Positions 1 through 5,681 of a stretch of 5,988 nucleotides of DNA are shown in pieces. Below the pieces are notes generated by a model. That model was not told the DNA's origin, did not search any database, and was given only the letters and a program-made list of their open reading frames with translations. The stretch is from Candidatus Saccharibacteria bacterium UBA3829 (GTDB lineage Bacteria; Patescibacteriota; Saccharimonadia; Saccharimonadales; Saccharimonadaceae): assembly GCA_002393165.1 (NCBI GenBank), contig DGIF01000060.1, forward strand, positions 1 through 5,988, written 5' to 3'. How positions within the stretch are numbered: the stretch's first letter is position 1; the number at the start of each line of letters is the position of its first letter. The position numbers were made by a program, and so were the translations under genes.

Positions 1-551
1 AACAGCTCCATCACCTGGGCGCCGCTCACGGAGTCCAGCGCGCCGGTCGGCTCATCCGCGAGCAGGATGTCTGGATTGTTGACCAGCGCCCGCGCAATCG
101 CCACGCGCTGCATCTGTCCGCCGGATAGTTGATTCGGCTTTTTGTGGAGCTGGTCACCCAGCCCGACGTCCTCAAGTGCTTTCTTGGCGCGCTGCACGGC
201 TTCGCGTTTTGAAATCCCAGACAACGTCAACGCCAGTTTGACGTTTGCAAGCACTGTTTGATGCGGTATTAAATTGTAGGCCTGGAACACGAATCCAATC
301 CGGTGATTACGGTAAGCATCCCAATCTTTATCGCGAAAATATTTCGTGGACACCTCGTTGATTTTCAAATTTCCCGAAGTGTAATGATCTAACCCGCCAA
401 TAATATTTAGTAACGTAGTTTTACCAGAACCGGATGGGCCCAGAATTGCCACAAATTCACTTGTCCGAAAATTTACCGTCACGCCATCCAGCGCACGTTT
501 CACCAGTCCACCGGTCTCGTAGACCTTCGTCACACCCTTGAGTTCCAACAT
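1..551 (-). CDS. ABC transporter ATP-binding protein, MacB/LolD type (C-terminus beyond window)
   Basis: This gene encodes the nucleotide-binding subunit of an ABC transporter. It hydrolyses ATP at the inner face of the membrane to drive a partner permease. I translated 183 residues from the ATG at 551. Walker A GPSGSGKT lies at residues 38-45, the Q-loop Gln at 90, the signature LSGGQ at 142-146, Walker B ILLADE at 162-167 with catalytic Glu167, and the D-loop ALD at 171-173. The switch His and C-terminal end lie past the window edge; family members are usually about 220-250 residues. The N-terminus ([13 protein letters not shown]) and the stretch [17 protein letters not shown] resemble the MacB/LolD/FtsE-like subfamily, which works with FtsX-like permeases in lipoprotein or peptide export or in mechanotransmission. 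The permease would be expected next, off the left edge. The start is fixed by an in-frame TAA two codons upstream; there is no Shine-Dalgarno. The substrate cannot be told from this sequence. Confidence 0.95.
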   Translation of the reverse strand, partial: MLELKGVTKVYETGGLVKRALDGVTVNFRTSEFVAILGPSGSGKTTLLNIIGGLDHYTSGNLKINEVSTKYFRDKDWDAYRNHRIGFVFQAYNLIPHQTVLANVKLALTLSGISKREAVQRAKKALEDVGLGDQLHKKPNQLSGGQMQRVAIARALVNNPDILLADEPTGALDSVSGAQVMEL

Positions 552-560
552 ATGTTAATA

Positions 561-569
561 ATTATAACA
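561..569 (-). promoter_or_regulatory. Extended -10 promoter for the ABC ATPase gene
   Basis: Read on the minus strand, 569 to 561 is TGTTATAAT: a perfect TATAAT box with the TG of an extended -10. The last box base is 9 nt from the ATG at 551, so a start point about 7 nt downstream of the box would leave only a 2-4 nt leader. No purine-rich ribosome site lies between. A perfect TTGACA (604-599, minus) is present, but 32 nt separate it from the -10, too far for a normal sigma-70 pair. Confidence 0.6.
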
Positions 570-631
570 TGGCTTTTTGCGTTTATGCTAATAACGTTTG
601 TCAAAACTCATAACTTTTCAACAAAATATAT

Positions 632-637
632 TAAAAT
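632..637 (+). promoter_or_regulatory. -10 box of the VTC-domain operon promoter
   Basis: TAAAAT (one mismatch to TATAAT) ends 6 nt before the ATG at 644, placing the expected transcription start at or within a base or two of the start codon. The only -35-like element is TTGTCA at 598-603, but its 28-nt spacing is too long, so no convincing -35 is seen. The 92-nt region 552-643 thus carries back-to-back promoters and nothing else that I can support. Confidence 0.4.
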
Positions 638-643
638 AGATTC

Positions 644-1411
644 ATGGATGAAAAAATATTTAATCGAGTTGAGAAAAAATATCTCATCACCAAAAGCCAG
701 CAAGACGCTTTGAGAGACTTGATTAGAAATCATCTGCGCGAAGACTTATATTTTCATTCCGAAATCTACAATATTTATTTTGATACCGACAATTATGATC
801 TCATTATTCAATCCATTGACCATCCAGTATTTAAGCAAAAAGTTCGCGCCAGAAGTTATGGTGGTTACGACAAGGTTTTTCTGGAAATCAAAACCAAACT
901 CCGCGGCTTTGCTTATCGTCACGATTTGTTAGAAGATGAGGACGCCGCGAAAGACGACAACCAAGGCCACAAACGTCGCGTGCTAGTTACGCGCGCCGAC
1001 TTTGAACGCTTCTTGTCTGGCGCCGCCACCACCGAAGAGCTTGCGCTCCAAGTGACCGAATACGGCACCGTCGCCCAAATCGCTAGAGAAATTGATTACG
1101 CCATGCAGCATTTCGGCCTAAAGCCCAAAATTCTACTTTATTATGACCGCGAAAGCTATGTTGGCGATGATGGCTTACGGATTACTTTCGACACCAATAT
1201 GCGCTACCGCGCCAAGAATTTAACCTTCTTGAAAAAGCCGAGAGACAAAATTTTGCTTAACGCCGACAATAGTATTATAATGGAAATCAAAGCATGCAGC
1301 GGTATGCCACTCTGGCTGGTAAAACATTTATCGGCCGAGCACCTTTACCCAGTCCAGTTTAGTAAAATTGGTAAAGCTTATGAATTATTAAGGAAGGAGA
1401 ACTATGTTTAA
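644..1411 (+). CDS. VTC-domain polyphosphate polymerase-like protein (CYTH superfamily)
   Basis: The 255-residue soluble protein matches the VTC domain, a CYTH/triphosphate-tunnel fold. In fungal Vtc4 this domain makes polyphosphate from ATP with Mn2+. The family landmarks appear in order: RVEKKYLI at 8-15, YFDT at 45-48, VRAR at 67-70, LEIK at 80-83, KRR at 110-112, YDRESYV at 167-173, MEIK at 213-216 and FSK at 239-241. By pattern these place the basic tunnel lining at K12, R68, R70, K83, K110 and K241, and the metal-binding Glu at E214, so the active site looks complete. There is no membrane segment and no SPX domain, unlike fungal Vtc proteins. The ATG at 644 is the only plausible start: an in-frame TAA lies at 632-634, and the next in-frame ATG is codon 154. 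No Shine-Dalgarno precedes it. It overlaps the next gene by 8 nt. Bacterial proteins of this type are annotated as polyphosphate polymerase domain proteins; the true product here is inferred. Confidence 0.9.
   Translation: MDEKIFNRVEKKYLITKSQQDALRDLIRNHLREDLYFHSEIYNIYFDTDNYDLIIQSIDHPVFKQKVRARSYGGYDKVFLEIKTKLRGFAYRHDLLEDEDAAKDDNQGHKRRVLVTRADFERFLSGAATTEELALQVTEYGTVAQIAREIDYAMQHFGLKPKILLYYDRESYVGDDGLRITFDTNMRYRAKNLTFLKKPRDKILLNADNSIIMEIKACSGMPLWLVKHLSAEHLYPVQFSKIGKAYELLRKENYV
1394..1399 (+). promoter_or_regulatory. Shine-Dalgarno for the DUF4956 gene
   Basis: AAGGAG lies 4 nt before the ATG at 1404, inside the last codons of the VTC-domain gene. It fixes the start of the overlapping gene and contrasts with the SD-less first gene of the operon. 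Confidence 0.75.
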
Positions 1412-2075
1412 TAGCATATTTGATATCAACGCCACTGGCCTCGAAATATCGTCGGCTTTAATTGCGGCTGGAGTCGCTTTGCTACTCGGCATCGCTCTCG
1501 CCGTTACGCATTCAAAGACTAGCCAAACCACCAAAGGCATGATGACAACCTTGGCGGTTCTGCCAGTTCTAGTAATGGCGGTTATGATCATGATTAACGG
1601 CAATCTCGGCACTTCTATTGCGATTCTTGGTGCCTTTTCGCTAATTCGCTTCCGCTCCATTGCTGGTCGCGCCAAAGATTTATTGGCAGTTTTTGCAGCC
1701 ATGATGATCGGTCTAGCCTGTGGCATGGGCCACGTCTTATTTGCTACGGTCGTGATGGCTATTTACATTGTGGCGACCTTGCTATTCACTTATACTAAGC
1801 TACTAGAGCCGGACAGCCATGAGCGCGTGCTCAAAATCGTCATTCCGGAAGATCTTGACTATGACGACGCGTTTAGCGAGATCTTCAAAAAATATACCTC
1901 GCGCCATCGTTTGGTGCGTATGAAAACCATGAACATGGGCAGCCTCTACAAACTTACTTATGATGTCAAGATAAGGCATGGAGTAAGAGAAAAGGATTTT
2001 CTTGACGAGATCCGGGTCAAAAATATGAACCTCAAAGTCTTACTTTCCGAACCGTGCTGTGAAGAGGAAATCTAA
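1404..2075 (+). CDS. DUF4956 family membrane protein
   Basis: This 223-residue protein has a hydrophobic N-terminal two thirds and a soluble C-terminal third. Membrane segments are apparent at about 15-34, 46-64, 93-106 and 110-130, with a Gly/Ala-rich stretch at 66-78. The conserved core reads GAFSLIRFRS at 76-85, followed by AGRAKDL at 87-93 and GLACGMGH at 103-110, which is the hallmark of DUF4956. Residues 140-223 are charged (PEDLDYDDAF, then VREKDFLDEIRVKN) and probably cytosolic. No biochemical function is established for the family, but DUF4956 genes are commonly found beside VTC-domain genes. The 8-nt overlap upstream and 1-nt overlap downstream imply translational coupling. By analogy with the fungal VTC complex, where the catalytic tunnel is docked on membrane helices that pass the polymer, this protein could anchor or export the product; that is inference only. 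The family call is firm, the role open. Confidence 0.88.
   Translation: MFNSIFDINATGLEISSALIAAGVALLLGIALAVTHSKTSQTTKGMMTTLAVLPVLVMAVMIMINGNLGTSIAILGAFSLIRFRSIAGRAKDLLAVFAAMMIGLACGMGHVLFATVVMAIYIVATLLFTYTKLLEPDSHERVLKIVIPEDLDYDDAFSEIFKKYTSRHRLVRMKTMNMGSLYKLTYDVKIRHGVREKDFLDEIRVKNMNLKVLLSEPCCEEEI
2064..2067 (+). promoter_or_regulatory. Shine-Dalgarno for the beta-helix gene
   Basis: GAGG lies 7 nt before the ATG at 2075, within the final codons of the DUF4956 gene. The ATG shares one base with the upstream TAA (TAATG), a typical termination-reinitiation junction. Confidence 0.6.
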
Positions 2076-3715
2076 TGTCTAAAGCTAAGACAACTAGCTC
2101 AGCTTCAGGAATAGACGCTAGGTGGCTACTTATCGGCGTTGCAATGTTCTCTGCCATTTTCACGACGTTCGCGATGAACTCGACCCACGACCAAGATAAC
2201 AATGCCAGCGTCGCCCAAGGCACAATCGACGTCGACAACGGCGATCTCAAAATCAAATGGGAGCGATTTACTTATCACGACATAGAATTATCCGACAATC
2301 TTAGTATCACTAGCTCTGGCGTTTACCACCTTACCGGATCGCTTACTGATCAAAACATTAGCGTGAATACCGTCGACGGCAAAGTCAAGCTAATCCTCGA
2401 TAATGTTACAATCAAAAATTCTACCGGGCCGGCGATTGCTTGCTATGCGGCAGACGATCTCGTGATTGAGCTAGTTGGCGAAAACGTTATAGAAGATGGC
2501 GAAACGTACGCCTCAAGCTACGACGAAGACGTCGCTGGCGCAATTTATTCCAAGGCTGATCTCACGTTCCAGGGCGATGGTGAACTGCAACTCATCGCAA
2601 ACTATCAAGATGGCATTGTCGGCAAGGACGACCTCAAGTTTAATTCCGGTATCTACGAAATTACCGCTGCCGACGATGGCATTCGGGGCAAGGACTCCGT
2701 TTACATTGTAGACGGGGACTTTGTCATCACCGCGAAAGCCGACGCGATTAAGTCCACCAATAGTAGTGTCGACGGCAAGGGCTTCGTGCTTATCGAGGAT
2801 GGCAACTTCAATATTAATGCCGCTGCCAAGGGCGTTAAGGCCATAAATAGTATATTAATATATGGTGGAGACTTTTTAATTAACTCTGGCGACGATGCGA
2901 TTCATACCAATAACTATATCGGCGTATCAAACGGGAGTTTTGTGATTAATTCCGGCGACGATGGTATTCATGCCGACAAAAAACTCATTATTGACGGCGG
3001 CTCGATTAAAATTAACAAAAGTTACGAAGGCCTAGAAGCGCAAGCCGTCATCATTAACGATGGCGAAATTTCGGTTATTAGTTTTGACGACGGAATCAAC
3101 GCCGGCGGTGGTGCCGATGGTTCGGCTAACGATCGTCGCGGCGCCGATCCGTTTGCCGTGGATATTAATTGCATCGTCGCGATTAGCGGTGGCGATATTT
3201 ATATCAATGCTTCGGGTGACGGCATAGATTCTAACGGCTACATCGACGTCAGTGGCGGCACCGTTGTAATTGATGGCCCGACCACCAATGGTAACGGTGC
3301 GCTAGACAGCAACGGCGATATCCGCCAACTCGGCGGCACGATTATCGCCGTCGGCGCATCCGGGATGGCAGAATCCATTAGCTCAAATTCCAGCGTGAAT
3401 AACCTCAGCATCTATTTCACGTCTACGCTCCCCGCGGGGACAAAAATTAAAATCAAAGATGCTACGGGCACCACCATTGTGTCGCATACTGCCGCTAAAT
3501 CTTTCAGTCATCTGGCGGTCGGCACCGCTAAATTCGAGCTCGGCGAAACTTACACCATCTATGTTGATGACGCGGAATATGACGAAGTTACAATTTCGGA
3601 TGTCACCACTACGGTTGGCTCGTCTGCTGGTGGCCAAATGCCGGGTGGCGACATGCGCGAAAATCCTTCCGCCGGACCAGGTCAGCCGCTTCGCTACGAC
3701 CAACTTAAACCATAG
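2075..3715 (+). CDS. Membrane-anchored extracellular beta-helix protein, Cthe_2159/DUF4353 carbohydrate-binding type
   Basis: The protein has 546 residues. A short basic N-terminus (K3, K5, R16) precedes one hydrophobic helix at about 17-34, giving an N-in signal anchor with the rest outside the cell. Residues about 50-140 form the start of the domain (DNVTIKNSTGPAI at 109-121). From about 165 to 410 there is a ladder of roughly 22-residue rungs, each with a D-D-G-I-like turn: D179-I181, D200-I203, D223-I225, D273-I276, D295-I298, D338-I341 and D382-I384. This fits a right-handed parallel beta-helix with acidic turns, like Clostridium thermocellum Cthe_2159, known for binding acidic polysaccharide and calcium. 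Residues 444-510 look like a small beta-sandwich cap, and 515-546 form a Gly/Pro/Ser-rich tail without a sorting motif. No hydrolase or lyase motif is evident. Its place behind the VTC and DUF4956 genes suggests the extracellular member of one system. The ligand is unknown. Confidence 0.88.
   Translation: MSKAKTTSSASGIDARWLLIGVAMFSAIFTTFAMNSTHDQDNNASVAQGTIDVDNGDLKIKWERFTYHDIELSDNLSITSSGVYHLTGSLTDQNISVNTVDGKVKLILDNVTIKNSTGPAIACYAADDLVIELVGENVIEDGETYASSYDEDVAGAIYSKADLTFQGDGELQLIANYQDGIVGKDDLKFNSGIYEITAADDGIRGKDSVYIVDGDFVITAKADAIKSTNSSVDGKGFVLIEDGNFNINAAAKGVKAINSILIYGGDFLINSGDDAIHTNNYIGVSNGSFVINSGDDGIHADKKLIIDGGSIKINKSYEGLEAQAVIINDGEISVISFDDGINAGGGADGSANDRRGADPFAVDINCIVAISGGDIYINASGDGIDSNGYIDVSGGTVVIDGPTTNGNGALDSNGDIRQLGGTIIAVGASGMAESISSNSSVNNLSIYFTSTLPAGTKIKIKDATGTTIVSHTAAKSFSHLAVGTAKFELGETYTIYVDDAEYDEVTISDVTTTVGSSAGGQMPGGDMRENPSAGPGQPLRYDQLKP
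2609..3310 (+). repeat. Beta-helix rung repeats (about 66-nt period) within the Cthe_2159-type gene
   Basis: Protein-level repeats of about 21-22 residues recur through this stretch, each with a pattern like hydrophobic-x-G-G-x-hydrophobic-x-I, then D-D-G-I. The repeat is still visible in DNA where rungs are closest: GGCGACGATG occurs at 2888-2897 and again at 2954-2963, exactly 66 nt apart, with similar flanks on both sides. One rung is longer, about 29 residues between 223 and 252, and an insertion at about 344-366 (GGGADGSANDRRGADPF) interrupts the ladder. Confidence 0.75.
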
Positions 3716-3758
3716 ATAGCCGTTGGCACAGCATTAGCACTTTACTTCCGCAAATATA

Positions 3759-3767
3759 TGCTATAAT
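3759..3767 (+). promoter_or_regulatory. Extended -10 promoter for the 7TM/CAP operon
   Basis: TGCTATAAT is a perfect TATAAT with an extended -10 TG. The expected start point near 3774 gives a leader of about 17 nt, just enough for the Shine-Dalgarno at 3780-3787. The best -35 candidate is TTTACT at 3741-3746, with only 15-nt spacing, so it is weak. I see no hairpin plus T-run terminator for the preceding operon in 3716-3758, so some readthrough is possible. Confidence 0.6.
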
Positions 3768-3777
3768 CATTATTATA
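3762..3777. repeat. Short perfect inverted repeat overlapping the -10 box
   Basis: TATAAT (3762-3767) and ATTATA (3772-3777) are perfect inverted 6-nt arms around a 4-nt centre (CATT), covering the -10 box and likely start point. This could be a small operator, but the arms are pure A/T and the match may be chance. Confidence 0.3.
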
Positions 3778-3779
3778 AG

Positions 3780-3787
3780 AAGGAGGT
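3780..3787 (+). promoter_or_regulatory. Strong Shine-Dalgarno deciding a GTG start
   Basis: AAGGAGGT is the best ribosome site in the window. An ATG at 3789 overlaps the GTG at 3791 but opens only ATG-TGC-AAC-TAA and is too close to the site. Measured from GGAG, the GTG is 5 nt away, in line with the 4 nt seen at 1404 and 4722, so GTG is the working start. Confidence 0.75.
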
Positions 3788-3790
3788 CAT

Positions 3791-4729
3791 GTGCAACTAA
3801 TAGCAATTTTACTTACTACGGTGTCGATTTTGACACTGCTATCCGGAATCGCAGTTTTTGCCGGTTCCAAAAAGGCGGATCGCGCCCGTTCCGCGTGGTT
3901 TTTTCTCGCGACTATCTTTGCAACCGTTTGGATGGTGTCGATCTCACTCTTTCTCACCGCTGCAGCCGACTGGCCGAATGACATAATGACCATCCTGGTC
4001 GACTTAACTTATATTAGTGCGATCTTCATCGACATTGCTCTACTTGGATACATCGCCTGGCAATATAAATACGGCAAAATCACAACACTAGCTTTCCTTA
4101 TTGCTGGTATCATCTTTGCCGGCTTCTTTATTAAAAATCCTAGCCTTCTCTACACCGATATCGTGTTAACCAATGCTGGCAATAGCTTAATCACAAACAC
4201 CGGGCTGTTCTATTTTACCTACATTGCGTTCTTCTGCGCGTTGGTCCCAGCCGTGCTCATTACCTTGCTTCGCCAAATTATCAAGTCGAAGTCCGACCGC
4301 GTCAAGAACGGTGATATCGTCCTTCTGGTTGGCTTTGGTATCTCTGGCACCATGTCACTGATTTTCAATTTGATTCTTCCGTTTTGGACCTGGGATTATA
4401 TTTGGCTAGGTCCACTGGCCATTTCCGCAACCATCATCGCGTTTTATTACACCATTCTGCGTTACCGAGTACTTAAACTTGGGTCAGCTTGGCTGCGCAT
4501 TTTGTCATACATCGTCATCATCGCCTCCGCGGCAGTTATTTATATGATTGTATTTTATATTGTGTTCCTAGCGATGTTCCGCGGGTCGACTCCGTCTATT
4601 GAGGTGATTGCTTTAAACTTTGTCATGGTGCTATTCTTCTTGCTACTCATGCCAGCCATGAGCGAGCTGACCGCCTTTATCCGCTCGCTGATTCATGGTG
4701 AAGAAGATAAAAAGGAGAACGATGACTAA
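3791..4729 (+). CDS. Polytopic membrane protein resembling a histidine kinase N-terminal 7TM sensor, without kinase
   Basis: The 312-residue protein begins at GTG 3791. Hydrophobic segments lie at about 3-24, 33-56, 66-90, 97-114, 138-160, 174-196 and 203-222, then two more at 235-262 and 271-291. The layout of the first seven resembles HisKA_7TM, the seven-helix input domain of many histidine kinases. Similar features are the SDRVKNGDIVLLVGFG stretch at 168-183, NLILP at 193-197 before a Trp-rich loop, and the end of helix seven in ILRYRVLKL at 222-230. After the last helix only about 20 residues remain, ending in an acidic/basic tail (GEEDKKENDD). There is no H-box, N-box or other output domain, and the next gene does not supply one. 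It overlaps the CAP gene by 8 nt, so both are probably co-translated. It could be a stand-alone sensor, a partner of the CAP protein, or a membrane protein unrelated to sensing. The family assignment is tentative; the membrane topology is firm. Confidence 0.8.
   Translation: MQLIAILLTTVSILTLLSGIAVFAGSKKADRARSAWFFLATIFATVWMVSISLFLTAAADWPNDIMTILVDLTYISAIFIDIALLGYIAWQYKYGKITTLAFLIAGIIFAGFFIKNPSLLYTDIVLTNAGNSLITNTGLFYFTYIAFFCALVPAVLITLLRQIIKSKSDRVKNGDIVLLVGFGISGTMSLIFNLILPFWTWDYIWLGPLAISATIIAFYYTILRYRVLKLGSAWLRILSYIVIIASAAVIYMIVFYIVFLAMFRGSTPSIEVIALNFVMVLFFLLLMPAMSELTAFIRSLIHGEEDKKENDD
4711..4717 (+). promoter_or_regulatory. Shine-Dalgarno for the CAP-domain gene
   Basis: AAAGGAG lies 4 nt before the ATG at 4722. 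This decides the start against an in-frame ATG nine codons upstream at 4695, which has no ribosome site and would create a 35-nt overlap. Confidence 0.75.
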
Positions 4730-5681
4730 AACGGCTCCAGCCAAAAAGTCTCATCGCGTTACGATATTGTTGTCAATTAACGCTGCAGCAATACTAGTGG
4801 CCGGAATTTTAATTGCCATGGCTATTTCTGGTAATGGCTTTGAATTTCGCATGGTCGGCGAACGTTCAGATATCGTAGGTGGCACTAGGCCAGAATCTAG
4901 CCTACTCGAGTCGGCCTCGGATTCCGCGGCTGAGCCAATAGAATATATCACCGGAAATGACGATTATATTTCGACTTCGAGCCACGAGTTTGATAGCTCA
5001 GCGGTTCCCGATGGCGAACTATGGAATGAGACAGCCATTACTATTTATGCCACTCCAGACGTCGATATTTGTGTAAATGGCAGCCTTTCTAATCTCGGTT
5101 CAATGTACTGGCAAACTTCAAACCCCGACGTGATCGCCGGTTTCTATGATTCCTCGCGTACTTGGCTTGGTTATGATAATGCCACCTGCCGCTATCCAGT
5201 TATCCGAAGCGCTGGCACTACGACAATTACCGCGGGCACCTATGATGGCAAACGCCGCGACTCGATCATTGTCAACGTGATCAACCCGCCGGTTGAGCAA
5301 TGGGAACACGAAGTCCTAACGCTAGTTAATAAAATCCGCATCAAAAATAACCTTTCGCAACTCGCCTGGGGATACACCTGCGAAGAGGCCGCGAACATCC
5401 GGGCCGAAGAAACTAAAACCTTATACAGCCACGACCGGCCGGATGGCTCAAGCTGGTCCACTGCTTGTCCGGCGCCGGAATCCGGCGGCGAATCCGGCGA
5501 GAACCTCGCCATTGGCAACGCCGCAGTCTCGCCAGCTACGGTCGTAGCTTTATGGATGAGCTCAGAGTCTCACCGCAACAACATTTTAAATCCCAACTAC
5601 ACCAACCTCGCGGTCGGGTTTTCTTATGACCCGAACACTACCTACCGAACTTACTGGTCGCAATTTTTCAGTACTTACTAA
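4722..5681 (+). CDS. Membrane-anchored extracellular Ig-like + CAP/SCP (YkwD-type) domain protein
   Basis: The protein has 319 residues from ATG 4722. A basic N-terminus (K3, K8, K9, R12) and one hydrophobic helix at about 13-35 give an N-in signal anchor. A Ser/Glu/Asp-rich linker follows (about 45-95), then an Ig-like, Big_2-type region at about 103-190 with YWQTSNPDVI at 129-138 and GTTTITAGTYDG at 165-176. The CAP domain occupies about 194-319. Its cavity residues are recognisable: His237 in YSHDRPDG, Glu260 in GENLAIG and His284 in SESHRNNILNP, with WSQFF at 312-316 near the end. CAP proteins of this bacterial class are secreted; their biochemical role is mostly unresolved (lipid, glycan or peptide binding). 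Four cysteines fall in the outer part, at 117 and 156 in the Ig-like region and 220 and 249 in the CAP domain, so one disulphide per domain is plausible. It overlaps the 7TM-like gene by 8 nt and the convergent serine hydrolase gene by 4 nt. Confidence 0.9.
   Translation: MTKTAPAKKSHRVTILLSINAAAILVAGILIAMAISGNGFEFRMVGERSDIVGGTRPESSLLESASDSAAEPIEYITGNDDYISTSSHEFDSSAVPDGELWNETAITIYATPDVDICVNGSLSNLGSMYWQTSNPDVIAGFYDSSRTWLGYDNATCRYPVIRSAGTTTITAGTYDGKRRDSIIVNVINPPVEQWEHEVLTLVNKIRIKNNLSQLAWGYTCEEAANIRAEETKTLYSHDRPDGSSWSTACPAPESGGESGENLAIGNAAVSPATVVALWMSSESHRNNILNPNYTNLAVGFSYDPNTTYRTYWSQFFSTY
5478..5499 (+). repeat. Short in-frame tandem repeat before the CAP GENL motif
   Basis: GAATCCGGCG occurs at 5478-5487 and again at 5490-5499, a 12-nt period that encodes ESGG then ESGE (residues 253-260) directly before the conserved ENLAIG. 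It looks like a local four-codon duplication in a surface loop. Confidence 0.4.

Noticed and set aside
599..604. Perfect TTGACA on the minus strand as the -35 of the ABC gene promoter
   Set aside because: It lies 32 nt from the TATAAT box, and no acceptable -10 lies 16-18 nt from it; probably chance in A/T-rich DNA.
1388..1726. 112-codon open frame on the minus strand opposite the DUF4956 gene
   Set aside because: It lies wholly opposite a convincing coding sequence, shows no recognisable family, and its composition fits an antisense shadow.
3383..3719. Open frames on both strands overlapping the end of the beta-helix gene
   Set aside because: They conflict with the beta-helix frame, which keeps family-like sequence to its stop; their products are Arg-rich and low in recognisable motifs.
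3734..3741. TTAGCACT, matching the left half of the CIRCE heat-shock operator
   Set aside because: The required right half (GAGTGCTAA after a 9-nt spacer) is absent, and the downstream genes are not chaperones.
3716..3760. Rho-independent terminator after the first operon
   Set aside because: Only a 3-bp stem (GCC-GTT-GGC) is found, with no T-run; it is not a credible terminator.
4695..4721. Earlier in-frame ATG for the CAP gene, adding nine residues
   Set aside because: It has no ribosome site and would give a 35-nt overlap, while ATG 4722 has AAAGGAG at the right distance.
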